Shown here in pieces: positions 1 through 9,492 of a DNA stretch of 64,000 bases. Source of the stretch: Bacteroidales bacterium (GTDB lineage: Bacteria > Bacteroidota > Bacteroidia > Bacteroidales > Bacteroidaceae); contig JAGHUS010000064.1 in the NCBI GenBank assembly GCA_018064685.1, positions 1-64,000 of the forward strand, read 5' to 3'. The position numbers and the translations under genes are program-made. Each line of letters begins with the position of its first letter. Within the stretch, counting starts at the first letter, position 1. Below the pieces are notes generated by a model that searched no databases, was not told where the DNA came from, and saw only the letters and a list, made by a program, of their open reading frames with translations.

Positions 1-161
1 TCTACAGCCTCAGCAGCAGCGGTGTCAACAGCAGCAGTGTCAACAGCAGCGCTATCAACCTGCTCAGTAGCCTCAGCAGCCTCGTCCTGAGCCATTACAG
101 AAGAAGTTGCGCCGAATGAGCAAGCAGCAACCAATGCAACAATTGCAAATAACTTTTTCAT
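1..161 (-). CDS. Secreted/membrane protein N-terminus, probably MotA/TolQ/ExbB proton channel family (truncated by window edge)
   Basis: Reverse strand ATG at 161 reads MKKLFAIVALVAACSFGATSSVMAQDEAAEATEQVDSAAVDTAAVDTAAAEAVE, open to position 1; signal peptide plus Ala/Asp/Glu-rich linker as in Bacteroidales ExbB homologs. Family call is inferred from the N-terminus only. Confidence 0.45.
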   Translation of the reverse strand, partial: MKKLFAIVALVAACSFGATSSVMAQDEAAEATEQVDSAAVDTAAVDTAAAEAV

Positions 162-223
162 TGTCTTTGTAATTTTTAGTGTTAATTAATTTATTGTTGT
201 TATTTCCTTTATTCTTTTTTACG

Positions 224-311
224 CGGAGAGACGGGGATTCGAACCCCGGATACGCTTTTGACGTATACACGCTTTCCAGGCGTGCCTCTTCAGCCACTCG
301 AGCATCTCTCC
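224..311 (-). tRNA. tRNA-Ser (anticodon GGA)
   Basis: Minus strand GGAGAGATGCTCGAGTGGCTGAAGAGGCACGCCTGGAAAGCGTGTATACGTCAAAAGCGTATCCGGGGTTCGAATCCCCGTCTCTCCG: 7-bp acceptor stem, long variable arm, GGTTCGAATCC T-loop, anticodon GGA. Confidence 0.95.
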
Positions 312-457
312 ATTGTCACTTTTGTGTGGTCAGGTCAATTCGAATGCTTACTCTACACTATTCGTGATACAAAAATATCTATTTTTTTTGTGACTTTAGT
401 CATTTGCGATAAAAAACTTTCATGTTTTCGTTAAAATTCTGCAAAAATCATCGTTTT

Positions 458-1243
458 TTACGCGTTTAAGCATTTAAAAACCTTTCGAACGTTGTTGTTT
501 GTTTGTTGCATCACCTCTTCTGCACTCTTCCCATAAACGTCTGCAACCTTCTGCAAGGTGTATGCTGCAAAGGCGGGTTCGTTGCGTTTTCCACGGTTTG
601 GCACCGGTGTCAGGTAGGGTGAGTCGGTCTCTATGACGATGCGCTCGAGGGGTATCTCTCTGAGCACTTCGGGCAGTTTGCTCTTCTTGAAAGTCAATGC
701 GCCTCCGATGCCCAAGACGAAGTTGTCGAACTGAAGCAGTTCTTCTGCTTCTGCGAGTGTGCCGCCGAAGCAGTGGAAAATGCCGGACAGGTTGGTGTGG
801 GTGTGTTTCTTCATGATCTCAACCAGTTCCTCGTGTGCCGAACGTGTGTGTATGACCAGCGGAAGCTGTGCCTCTTCGGCCCAACCTATCTGCTGTTCGA
901 AAGCGTCCTGCTGTTCCTTATAGTAGGTTTTGTCCCAGTAATAGTCCAGACCTATCTCGCCTATGGCGATGAAGGGGTGGGAGGGGGTGGAGAGTAACGA
1001 GTGCATGTCTTGCAGCACGTCTTTATAATCAGCCTTCACATCCTCGGGGTGCAGTCCCAGCATGGGGTATGCATATCCGCTGTGTTTCTTGCACAGTTCC
1101 AGCATGGGTTGTATGGTTTCGGCGTTGATGTTCGGCAGAAGTATTGCGTCGAGGCCCACTTCCTTGGCGCGTGCCACTACGTCTTCTCGGTCAGCGTCAA
1201 ATTCGGGTTCGTAGATGTGGCAGTGTGTGTCGATGAATCCCAT
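458..1243 (-). CDS. TatD family hydrolase (metal-dependent DNase)
   Basis: 261 aa; MGFIDTHCHIYEPEFDADR..., AIGEIGLDYYWD, HCFGG, ETDSPYLTPVPNRGKRNEP motifs. Confidence 0.93.
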   Translation of the reverse strand: MGFIDTHCHIYEPEFDADREDVVARAKEVGLDAILLPNINAETIQPMLELCKKHSGYAYPMLGLHPEDVKADYKDVLQDMHSLLSTPSHPFIAIGEIGLDYYWDKTYYKEQQDAFEQQIGWAEEAQLPLVIHTRSAHEELVEIMKKHTHTNLSGIFHCFGGTLAEAEELLQFDNFVLGIGGALTFKKSKLPEVLREIPLERIVIETDSPYLTPVPNRGKRNEPAFAAYTLQKVADVYGKSAEEVMQQTNNNVRKVFKCLNA

Positions 1244-1297
1244 GGTTGATGATTAGAAATTGTGAATTTTGTTTTTCGCTTCTCTTTTATTCATCAC

Positions 1298-2272
1298 TCA
1301 GGATTTGCGTTTCAGAAGTTTCATGGCCAGTTCGTGCAGCATCTCCTTGCGTTCCTGTGGCAGTTGTACTTTGTCGAGGCAGTTCATGGCCTCGGAGAAG
1401 TATTCGTTGATGCGCTGCTGGGCCAGTTCGGGTATGCCAAGCTCGGTGTAGATGCGTGTCACGGCTTTCACCTTCTGGTCTCTGTCGGCGTTCTCTTTGG
1501 CAATCCAGTATCTGAGTTCATCGCTCTGTTCACCTTGAGCCATAAGCTGTGCGTTGATGAGCATGTAGGTCTTCTTGTTGCACATGATGTCGCCCCCTAT
1601 CTGCTTGCCGAAGGTCTCGAAGTCGCCATACACATCCAGATAGTCGTCCTGCAGCTGGAACGCCAGTCCTATCTTCTCGCCAAACTCATACAGTGCTTCG
1701 GCATCCGACTCGGGTGCGTCTGCCAGGATGGCTCCCATCTTGAGCGCACAGGCCAGCAGGACGGATGTCTTGAGTCGTATCATCTCCAGGTATTCGTTCT
1801 CCGTCACATCGTCACGGTTCTCGAAGTCCATGTCGTATTGTTGTCCCTCGTCAATCTCGATGGCGGTTTTTGTGAAGAGTGCTACGACGGCTGGCAGGTG
1901 TGCGGCGTCGCATTGGCTGATGCGCTGCATGGCCATGATAAGCATGTTGTCGCCACTCAGGATGGCAGTGTTGTCATTCCATTTCTTGTGCACGGTGGGT
2001 TTTCCGCGTCGCACGTCGGCACGATCCATGAGGTCGTCGTGCAGCAGGGTGAAGTTGTGGTAGGTCTCCAGGCCGATGGCGGGGAGCAGGGCCGGAGTCA
2101 CGTCATCCTTGTACAGGTTGTATGCCATAAGCGTCATGACGGGACGGATGCGCTTGCCGCCGAGAGACAAGACGTAGGTGATGGGTTGGTACAGGCCTTC
2201 GGGCTGCTTGGATATGTTGTTGGCTTCGAGTGCCTGGTTGACTTTCTCGAGAAGTTCTTTCGTGCTATACAT
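1298..2272 (-). CDS. Polyprenyl synthetase family protein (geranylgeranyl/farnesyl diphosphate synthase-like)
   Basis: 324 aa; GGKRIRP, LLHDDLMDRADVRRGKPT and FQLQDDYLDVYGD (both Asp-rich motifs). Confidence 0.93.
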   Translation of the reverse strand: MYSTKELLEKVNQALEANNISKQPEGLYQPITYVLSLGGKRIRPVMTLMAYNLYKDDVTPALLPAIGLETYHNFTLLHDDLMDRADVRRGKPTVHKKWNDNTAILSGDNMLIMAMQRISQCDAAHLPAVVALFTKTAIEIDEGQQYDMDFENRDDVTENEYLEMIRLKTSVLLACALKMGAILADAPESDAEALYEFGEKIGLAFQLQDDYLDVYGDFETFGKQIGGDIMCNKKTYMLINAQLMAQGEQSDELRYWIAKENADRDQKVKAVTRIYTELGIPELAQQRINEYFSEAMNCLDKVQLPQERKEMLHELAMKLLKRKS

Positions 2273-2323
2273 TATATATATATTAATTTACTCTAGTTTC
2301 AACTTGATAAGGAGCAATAAAAA

Positions 2324-2345
2324 AGGCTGCCCGTTTGAGCAGCCT
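2324..2345 (-). terminator. Intrinsic terminator downstream of the TonB gene
   Basis: Perfect stem AGGCTGC/GCAGCCT; on the minus strand it is followed by TTTTTTATT. Confidence 0.75.
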
Positions 2346-2366
2346 CTTTTCTATGCTTGGATGAAA

Positions 2367-3146
2367 TTATTGCAGTCTGAAGTTAACGGGGAGGATGAAG
2401 CGTGAGCGTACATTCTTGTTACCCTGACGTGCGGGCTTCCACTTAGGCATCAGCTTCACAACGCGTACGGCCTCCTTTGACAGGTTGTCATCGGGTGAGC
2501 GTACAACCTCAACGTCGGTGATAGAACCGTCCAGGTTAACGACGAACTTAACGTTGACACGACCCTGGATGTTGTTCTCCTGACATACTGCGGGATACTT
2601 GATGTTCTTGTTCAACCACTCGTAGCAAGCAGCGTCACCACCGGGGAACTGTGCGTTAACCTCTACAACGTCGTAGATGTGCTCGTCGACAGGTGCTGCC
2701 TCAACAACGGGACCAGTAGGACCTGAAGCACCAGCGGCTGCTGGAGGTGCACCGGTAACAGCGGGACCGTTAGAGAATGTGGTAGGCTCGTCGGTAGGCT
2801 TGATGTCGACCTCTTTCTCGAGCTCAACGTCGTCTTCCTGAATATCAAGTTTAGCAGGTGTCTCCACGTTCTGTACGACGGGGGCTGCAGGCTGCTGCTC
2901 CTCCTGGATGGTTACGGGGATCATGTCCTCCTCATAGTTCTGATCGTAGATGGGTTCGTCCTCTTCTACAACCTTGACGTCGATTGATGTCAACTCAAAC
3001 GAAGCAAACAAAAGTGCGAGTGCAAAACACAAACCGATCAAGAGGTTCTGTGCTTTGTTTTTCTCATCTGTGTTTACAGCTCCTACTGCCAAAGCTGCAC
3101 CTGTAGCTTTTACAGAATCTACTGTTTTTTGTTCATTGATATTCAT
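2367..3146 (-). CDS. Energy transducer TonB family protein
   Basis: 259 aa; N-terminal TM, acidic/Pro-rich linker, C-terminal TonB domain (FPGGDAACYEWLNKNIKYPAVCQENNIQGRVNVKFVVNLDGSITDVEVVRSPDDNLSKEAVRVVKLMPKWKPARQGNKNVRSRFILPVNFRLQ). Confidence 0.92.
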   Translation of the reverse strand: MNINEQKTVDSVKATGAALAVGAVNTDEKNKAQNLLIGLCFALALLFASFELTSIDVKVVEEDEPIYDQNYEEDMIPVTIQEEQQPAAPVVQNVETPAKLDIQEDDVELEKEVDIKPTDEPTTFSNGPAVTGAPPAAAGASGPTGPVVEAAPVDEHIYDVVEVNAQFPGGDAACYEWLNKNIKYPAVCQENNIQGRVNVKFVVNLDGSITDVEVVRSPDDNLSKEAVRVVKLMPKWKPARQGNKNVRSRFILPVNFRLQ

Positions 3147-3333
3147 AGGTATGATTATAAATTTGTTTTCGATTTTAAGTTATCGGCACAAATTTAGTAC
3201 ATTTTTCTCATTTGCCATTGTTTTCTGCCTCTTTTTTTTACGTAAAATGCATTTTTTTTTGTTTTCGCTGCCCAAATCTTCAATAATTGACCGAAAAAGT
3301 GTATCTTTGACATCAAAATGTGAATATCAAACT

Positions 3334-4308
3334 ATGGCTCGTCATTTCCTATTATTATTTTTTGCGTTTGCCTGTGCATCAATGCATGCTCAGGAGAGTC
3401 AGAGTGTGTTTGATTTTCTCAATGTGTCCACCTCTTCCCATGCCAATGCGTTGGGTGGTCGCAATGTCTCGCTGATCGAGAATGACGCCTCTCTTGTGTT
3501 TCAGAATCCCGCTCTTCTTTCCAGTGTCGATGACAACAGCCTCAACCTTAACTTCCTTACTTATATGCAAGGCAGCAAGATGGGAAGCGCTGCGTTTGTG
3601 AAGACAGTCGGAGAGCGTGGCACGTGGGGCGTCGGTACCCAGTTTGTGGGTTACGGTTCGATGAAGGAAACCTTGGCCGACGGTCAGGTGCTGGGCGAGA
3701 TGAGTGCCATGGATATGGCCCTCAGTGGCATGTACAGCTACAATCTGAACGATTTCTGGGTGGGCGGTGTGTCGGCCAAGTTTATTTATTCTAAATATGG
3801 TTCGTACAGTTCTGTAGGTCTGGCCACCGATCTAGCTATCAGCTATTTTGATGATGAGAGTGATTTCTCTACCTCGTTTGTGGCTGCCAACTTGGGCGGA
3901 CAGGTCAAGGCTTTCGGTGATGTGCACGAGCGTATACCTTTCAATCTGCAATGGGGATTCACAAAAGGCATTGCGCATGCTCCCATTCGTTTCTCATTGA
4001 CATTGACCGACCTGACTCGATGGAGCAAGAACTATTATTATAGTGCTGACAAGGAACCCGGCTTCGGGCGTATCCTGATGAATCACTTCAACCTGGGCGT
4101 TGACATCGTGCCTTCCGATCGTTTCTATTTTGCGCTCGGATATAACTTCCGTCGTGCTTCGGAACTCAAGGCTGCGGGCTCTTCTCACATGGCGGGCTTT
4201 ACGTGCGGTGCCGGACTGAATATCAAGAAGTTCCAACTAGGTGTAGCCTATGCGAAATACCACGTTAGCGCCCCTTGTCTGTCGTTCAGTCTCGGATACG
4301 GATTCTAA
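3334..4308 (+). CDS. porQ: PorQ-like protein (type IX secretion-associated beta-barrel)
   Basis: From ATG 3334: MARHFLLLFFAFACASMHAQESQSVFDFLNVSTSSHANALGGRNVSLIENDASLVFQNPALLS..., typical PorQ/PorV-like barrel N-terminus. Confidence 0.75.
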   Translation: MARHFLLLFFAFACASMHAQESQSVFDFLNVSTSSHANALGGRNVSLIENDASLVFQNPALLSSVDDNSLNLNFLTYMQGSKMGSAAFVKTVGERGTWGVGTQFVGYGSMKETLADGQVLGEMSAMDMALSGMYSYNLNDFWVGGVSAKFIYSKYGSYSSVGLATDLAISYFDDESDFSTSFVAANLGGQVKAFGDVHERIPFNLQWGFTKGIAHAPIRFSLTLTDLTRWSKNYYYSADKEPGFGRILMNHFNLGVDIVPSDRFYFALGYNFRRASELKAAGSSHMAGFTCGAGLNIKKFQLGVAYAKYHVSAPCLSFSLGYGF

Positions 4309-4454
4309 TCTTCATGCGTGACGGTAGGCATGCTTTTCCTGGTTGGCAGGAAGCGTAATGATATCGTGCAGACCTGGAAGTGGGGGATGGCTTTGGTGAA
4401 CGAAAAAACCATATTAATTATATTAGGTACGTACAGTATAAATAGATAAGGAAT

Positions 4455-5141
4455 ATGAAGAAAATAACGATAGCAATTGATGGGCACTCTTCGTGTGGTA
4501 AGAGTACTATGGCCAAAGATTTGGCTCGTGAACTGGGCTATGTTTATATAGATACCGGCGCTATGTATCGTGCCGTAACACTTTATGCCATCAAGGCGGG
4601 GCTGATAGACGGCCAGAACGTGGATGTTGACGCATTGCGAGCCCAGATGGATAAGGTGAATGTAGGTTTCAAGTTTAATGAAGAGACGGGTCGCCCCGAC
4701 ACCTATCTGAATGGCGAACGTGTGGAGGACCGTATCCGCACGATGGAGGTGTCGTCGAAGGTGAGCCTCATTGCTGCCATTGACTTTGTACGCTCGGCCA
4801 TGGTGGCCTTGCAGCAGGAGATGGGCAAAGGTGGTGGTGTGGTGATGGACGGTCGCGATATCGGTACCACAGTATTCCCCAATGCCGAGTTGAAGGTGTT
4901 TGTAACGGCTAGTGCCGAGGTTCGTGCACAGCGCCGTTATGACGAACTGACAGCCAAGGGCGAGAAGTGCAATCTGCAGGAGATACTGGAGAATGTGCAG
5001 GAGCGTGACCGCATAGACAGCACTCGTGCGGTGAGTCCTCTGCGCAAGGCCGACGATGCCGTGGTGCTCGATAACAGTAACATGACCATCCCCGAGCAGA
5101 AGCAGTGGTTGATGGAGTTGGCCAAATCAAAGATAAGCTAA
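4455..5141 (+). CDS. cmk: (d)CMP kinase
   Basis: 228 aa; [37 protein letters not shown] and [33 protein letters not shown]. Confidence 0.95.
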   Translation: MKKITIAIDGHSSCGKSTMAKDLARELGYVYIDTGAMYRAVTLYAIKAGLIDGQNVDVDALRAQMDKVNVGFKFNEETGRPDTYLNGERVEDRIRTMEVSSKVSLIAAIDFVRSAMVALQQEMGKGGGVVMDGRDIGTTVFPNAELKVFVTASAEVRAQRRYDELTAKGEKCNLQEILENVQERDRIDSTRAVSPLRKADDAVVLDNSNMTIPEQKQWLMELAKSKIS

Positions 5142-5196
5142 AGCAAGATATTGCTTGCGACAGATGTGCTTGTCCGTCTAATTGTAAGAATTACAG

Positions 5197-6075
5197 ATGG
5201 CAATGACGATAGAGATTGATGAGGGTTCGGGCTTTTGCTTTGGCGTGACGCGCGCTATAAGCAAGGCTGAAGAGGAGCTGATGGGCGGTAACAAACTGTA
5301 CTGCCTGGGCGACATTGTACATAACGGCCAGGAATGCAGCCGCTTGCAGAAACTGGGCCTGGTGACCATCGAACATGCTGACTATGATTCCCTTCGCGAT
5401 GCCACAGTGTTGCTTCGTGCGCACGGCGAGCCGCCCAGCACCTATCAGCGTGCCTTGCAGAACAACCTCGAACTGATAGATGCCACCTGTCCTGTAGTCC
5501 TGCATCTGCAGGAACGCATCAAGCGCGAATACGATAATGATCCTCTTCACCAAAAACAGATTGTCATCTTTGGCAAGAACGGTCATGCCGAGGTGCTGGG
5601 ACTGGTGGGGCAGACAGAGGGAACGGCTATTGTCATCGAGACGCCGGAGGAGGCGTCGCAGTTGGATTTCCATCGTGACATCTGTCTGTATTCGCAGACG
5701 ACAAAGTCGCTCGACGGGTTTCGCCGTACCGTCGACTTTATCCAACAGCACATCAATCCCGAGGCAACGTTCTGCTACTATGACACCATTTGCCGTCAGG
5801 TGGCCAATCGTATGCCCCATATCCGCGAATTTGCCTCGCGCCATGACGTAGTACTTTTTGTATGTGGAAAGAAGAGCAGCAACGGAAAGGCGCTCTTCGA
5901 GCAATGCCTTTCCGTCAACACACGTTCCTATATGATAGATGCAGCCAGCGACATTGACATGCGCTGGCTGGCTGATTGTGGTTCGGTGGGAATATGTGGT
6001 GCTACGAGCACTCCGAAGTGGTTAATGGAGGAGTGCAAAGTACGCATCGAGGAGCTGCTTGGCAGCCACGAATGA
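5197..6075 (+). CDS. ispH: 4-hydroxy-3-methylbut-2-enyl diphosphate reductase
   Basis: 292 aa; GFCFGVTRAI, CLGDIVHNGQE, LLRAHGEPPSTY, DATCPVV, GICGATSTPKWLMEE. Confidence 0.95.
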   Translation: MAMTIEIDEGSGFCFGVTRAISKAEEELMGGNKLYCLGDIVHNGQECSRLQKLGLVTIEHADYDSLRDATVLLRAHGEPPSTYQRALQNNLELIDATCPVVLHLQERIKREYDNDPLHQKQIVIFGKNGHAEVLGLVGQTEGTAIVIETPEEASQLDFHRDICLYSQTTKSLDGFRRTVDFIQQHINPEATFCYYDTICRQVANRMPHIREFASRHDVVLFVCGKKSSNGKALFEQCLSVNTRSYMIDAASDIDMRWLADCGSVGICGATSTPKWLMEECKVRIEELLGSHE

Positions 6076-7119
6076 TGTCTTCTGTCCTTCCAGCACACTC
6101 TTCTCTTCTGCCATCAGCATGTCGCCGATGGTGGGGTTCTGGAAGAAACTGTTGCGCAGTTGTTCGTTGATACTCTCGTACATCCAGTATTTGGCTTGCT
6201 CGTTGCGTCGGTAGTCGAAATAACCCGATTTCTTGACGAAGTCGATGTAGCTGTACACCATGTCCCATACCTCCTTGATGCCGTAGCCGAAGAAACCGCT
6301 GTAGGTCAGTACCTGTGGTGTCCATCCGCTCTCGGGCATGGGGAAGAGGTGCAGCGCATTGCGGAACTGTGTGGCTGCCAACTGACACTTGTCAACGTTG
6401 TTGCCATCACATTTGTTTATGATGATGCCGTCGGCCATCTCCATGATACCACGCTTGATGCCCTGCAGTTCGTCGCCTGTTCCGGCTAGTTGGATGAGCA
6501 GGAAGAAGTCTACCATCGAGTGGCAGGCCGTCTCGCTCTGTCCTACACCCACAGTCTCTACGAAAATCTTGTCGTAACCGGCTGCTTCGCACAGAATGAT
6601 GGTCTCGCGTGTCTTGCGTGCCACACCACCCAAACTGCCAGCCGAAGGACTAGGGCGAATGAATGAGTCGGGGTGTACCGACAGCTTCTCCATTCGTGTC
6701 TTGTCGCCCAATATGCTTCCTTTGGTACGTTCGCTCGAGGGGTCGATGGCCAATACGGCCAGTTTGCCGCCGTACTCCTTCAGTACGTGGATTCCAAACT
6801 CGTCGATACTGGTACTCTTGCCTGCTCCGGGCACACCGCTTATGCCGATGCGCACCGACTTGCCGCTGTAGGGCAGACAACGTTCGATGACCTCCTGCGC
6901 TATGCGCTGATGGTCGGGGTTGGTACTCTCTACCAGTGTTACAGCCTGTCCCAGGATGGATGTGTCACCCTTGAGTATTCCTTCCACATAGTCGTTTGCC
7001 GACAGTTTCTTTCGTGCAAAACGGTTTCTGTTCAGGTAGGGATTGATGATGGAAGGCTGCTCTACGCCGTCGTTCACGACAAGGCCAGCATATTCTGATG
7101 AGTTTTCTGGATGATCCAT
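6022..7119 (-). CDS. meaB: Methylmalonyl-CoA mutase-associated GTPase MeaB
   Basis: 365 aa; GISGVPGAGKSTSIDEFG, AVLAIDPSSERTKGSILGDKTRM, FVETVGVGQSE, INKCDG. Confidence 0.95.
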   Translation of the reverse strand: MDHPENSSEYAGLVVNDGVEQPSIINPYLNRNRFARKKLSANDYVEGILKGDTSILGQAVTLVESTNPDHQRIAQEVIERCLPYSGKSVRIGISGVPGAGKSTSIDEFGIHVLKEYGGKLAVLAIDPSSERTKGSILGDKTRMEKLSVHPDSFIRPSPSAGSLGGVARKTRETIILCEAAGYDKIFVETVGVGQSETACHSMVDFFLLIQLAGTGDELQGIKRGIMEMADGIIINKCDGNNVDKCQLAATQFRNALHLFPMPESGWTPQVLTYSGFFGYGIKEVWDMVYSYIDFVKKSGYFDYRRNEQAKYWMYESINEQLRNSFFQNPTIGDMLMAEEKSVLEGQKTSFVAAKQLLDAYFALLH

Positions 7120-7256
7120 GGCAATGGTTGATTTTTAATGCTTTACGCTAGCTGTGCTGTGATAGTTGTTTGCTGTGCAATGCTACTGGTACAATCTTTT
7201 TTTTGCTGCGTAATGCTTATGGGTTAATGCTTATGCAGCGTTTGCTGCTCTTCTGT

Positions 7257-8333
7257 TTATTGGTTTACTGTGACGTTGATAGTCTGCTTCGCCATCGAGG
7301 GGTCGTTGGTGATGAGCAACACGCGAGGACGGTTCTTGGCCTTCTTCAGGTTGGCAGCTACTACGGTCACCTTCATCTGTGCAGACTTGCCTGGTGCGAT
7401 TGTTCTGTCGCTTACGCTCACCTCCAGTGCGTGGTTGAAGACCTGTACGCTGCGGATGTTGAGCGGCTCCTTTCCTGTGTTGCTGATAGTCACCACCTGT
7501 GTCTGCTTCTTCTTTCCGTCCATGACGAAGATCAGCTCGTCCTGCGACAGCTGCATCTTGGGTGCTACGGCCAGTTGTGCGGCAGTCATGCCCGAGAAGT
7601 CGGGCAGCAATACTGAGGAAACCAGAATCTCGTTTGCCTCGCCTACCTTGTCGCCCAGATAGCGTGACAGGTAGATGCGTGTCTGGTTCAGTCCCAAGAG
7701 GTTAAGCTTCTCGCTGTCCAGTGTGATGCGAACCTTGCCCATACGTCCACCAGCTATCACTTCGGGGTAACTCTGCACGCTGAGATAGCTGGGAAGATGC
7801 ATCAGCGTGGGGCGGTAGGGAGTGCGCTCCTGATTGAAAATCTGTAGTTCGGCTACGGGGTGGTCGCCACGGTTCACATCGTCAAACTCCAAGTAGTTGG
7901 TGTTGATGCGCACGTTGCCGAGGTCGAAGGGGAAGTCGCCAGTGTAGTCGATCTTCTCTTTCACGACACGTCCTTCCATCTCCAGGTACAGAGGTTCGTT
8001 GCTCGTGCTAGTGTATACTGCCAACTCCTTGTGAAAGGTTCCCAGCATAAGTGCATCGTATACTACCGATATCTGTCCGGTGGCTCCGGGTGCGATGTCG
8101 TTCTGCGTCCACTCTGCCTGCGTACAGCCGCACATGGGCTTCACGTCGGTAATCTTCACGGGCTGGTCACCCTTGTTTTTGAATGTGTATACAATCACCT
8201 TGGGCGTTTGGAACATGATTTCTCCCACATGGAATTTGGGGTTGTCGAAAACCAGTTCGCCCTGAGCCTGAGCGTTGAGGCCTATGGTACAGAGCAGGGC
8301 AACTGCACCTATCTTGCGTATTGTCTTGAACAT
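7257..8333 (-). CDS. DUF1573 domain-containing secreted protein
   Basis: 358 aa; signal peptide; YTFKNKGDQPVKITDVKPMCGCTQAEWTQNDIAPGATGQISVVYDALMLGTFHKELAVYTS. Confidence 0.85.
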   Translation of the reverse strand: MFKTIRKIGAVALLCTIGLNAQAQGELVFDNPKFHVGEIMFQTPKVIVYTFKNKGDQPVKITDVKPMCGCTQAEWTQNDIAPGATGQISVVYDALMLGTFHKELAVYTSTSNEPLYLEMEGRVVKEKIDYTGDFPFDLGNVRINTNYLEFDDVNRGDHPVAELQIFNQERTPYRPTLMHLPSYLSVQSYPEVIAGGRMGKVRITLDSEKLNLLGLNQTRIYLSRYLGDKVGEANEILVSSVLLPDFSGMTAAQLAVAPKMQLSQDELIFVMDGKKKQTQVVTISNTGKEPLNIRSVQVFNHALEVSVSDRTIAPGKSAQMKVTVVAANLKKAKNRPRVLLITNDPSMAKQTINVTVNQ

Positions 8334-8467
8334 AATGTGTTATTTAGCGGTTGCAAAGGTACGAATAAGCGTGAGTTTTTCCAAATTTATTCAGTAAAAA
8401 CCGAATGATAGCCGTTGCGACTGTGACTTGTGCAGCGAAATGGTGTATAAAAAATGTTAATGTAGGC

Positions 8468-9415
8468 TCATACGCTGAGAGCATCTATGGCCGCCAGATA
8501 GTTTTTCATGTTGCCCGCCTTGACAATCTTCTTCCATTGCTTTCTGTCCAGTTGCGGTTCCATGTAGTCCCAGAAGGTGCGTATCTTCATAAGGCGTTGT
8601 GTCTCGGCAGGGATGACGTTGGCGTAATGTGCCAACAGACGTTCGTGCAGTTGCTTTACTGTTGCAATGCGTTGCTGGGCACTCAGTTCGTACCCCTGCC
8701 TGTATTCGGCAGCCAGTGTGGGGCGTGCCAGCAAACCTCTTCCCAGCATGATGCCATGAAGTGGATAGGTCGATGCCATGTGCTCTATCTGTTCAGGTGT
8801 GGTGATGTCGCCGTTGTACACGACAGGGTGGTTGCACAAATGCAGGAACTCCTCGAACGCTTCCATGTCCGTCTCTCCTTTGTATTGCTGTATGCCCACC
8901 CTGGGGTGAAGTGTGATGTGGCGTAGCGGTGTGTCGTTCAGTATGGTGATGATCTCCTTCCATTCGTCTCGGCCTTCCAGTCCCAGACGCATCTTCACGC
9001 TGAAGCTTACCTGCTTTCCATCCTCTCTCTCTTTGTCGGCTGAAAGGTCTTGGATTATCTTGCAGATTTCAATCACCTTGTCGGGGTGGGGCAGTATTCC
9101 TGCTCCGCGACCATGGCGTGTCTGTAGCGGAAAGGGGCAGCCCATGTTGATGTCGATGTGCCGATATCCCAATGGAATGATGGTTGTGAGTAATGTCTGC
9201 AACTCCTTGCCGTCGCGGGCAATGACTTGTGGCACGGTGGGCACGCCTTCGTTATGTTTGGGATTGATGTCGCGTGCGTCCTTCGAGCGTATCTCTTCAT
9301 TCTCCAGTCTTACGAATGGGGTGTAGTATTCGTCCACTCCGCCACACAGTTGGTGGTGAAGGCGTCGGTAGGCATCCTCGGTGTAGCCTTGAAGGGGTGC
9401 GAAAAGTATCTTCAT
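8468..9415 (-). CDS. tRNA-dihydrouridine synthase family protein
   Basis: 315 aa; FAPLQGYTEDAYRRLHH, DINMGCPFPLQTRHGRGAGILPHPD, VKMRLGLEGRDEW, VVYNGDITTPEQ, GIMLGRGLLARP. Confidence 0.92.
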   Translation of the reverse strand: MKILFAPLQGYTEDAYRRLHHQLCGGVDEYYTPFVRLENEEIRSKDARDINPKHNEGVPTVPQVIARDGKELQTLLTTIIPLGYRHIDINMGCPFPLQTRHGRGAGILPHPDKVIEICKIIQDLSADKEREDGKQVSFSVKMRLGLEGRDEWKEIITILNDTPLRHITLHPRVGIQQYKGETDMEAFEEFLHLCNHPVVYNGDITTPEQIEHMASTYPLHGIMLGRGLLARPTLAAEYRQGYELSAQQRIATVKQLHERLLAHYANVIPAETQRLMKIRTFWDYMEPQLDRKQWKKIVKAGNMKNYLAAIDALSV

Positions 9416-9436
9416 GGGGGAAGTGTGGTTAAAGAA

Positions 9437-9467
9437 TACGGGCGCATCCGTGCTGGACGCGCCCGTA
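9437..9467 (-). terminator. Terminator hairpin downstream of pnp
   Basis: TACGGGCGC...GCGCCCGTA perfect 9-bp stem, 26 bp after the pnp stop (minus-strand orientation). Confidence 0.6.
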
Positions 9468-9492
9468 CATTGTTTATAGTAATGCTTGTTGA

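Noticed and set aside
1262-2296. 344-aa plus-strand ORF
   Set aside because: Antisense to the polyprenyl synthetase gene, no known motifs.
2950-3333. ORF-track N-terminal extension of PorQ
   Set aside because: Antisense to the TonB gene; the signal peptide starts at ATG 3334.
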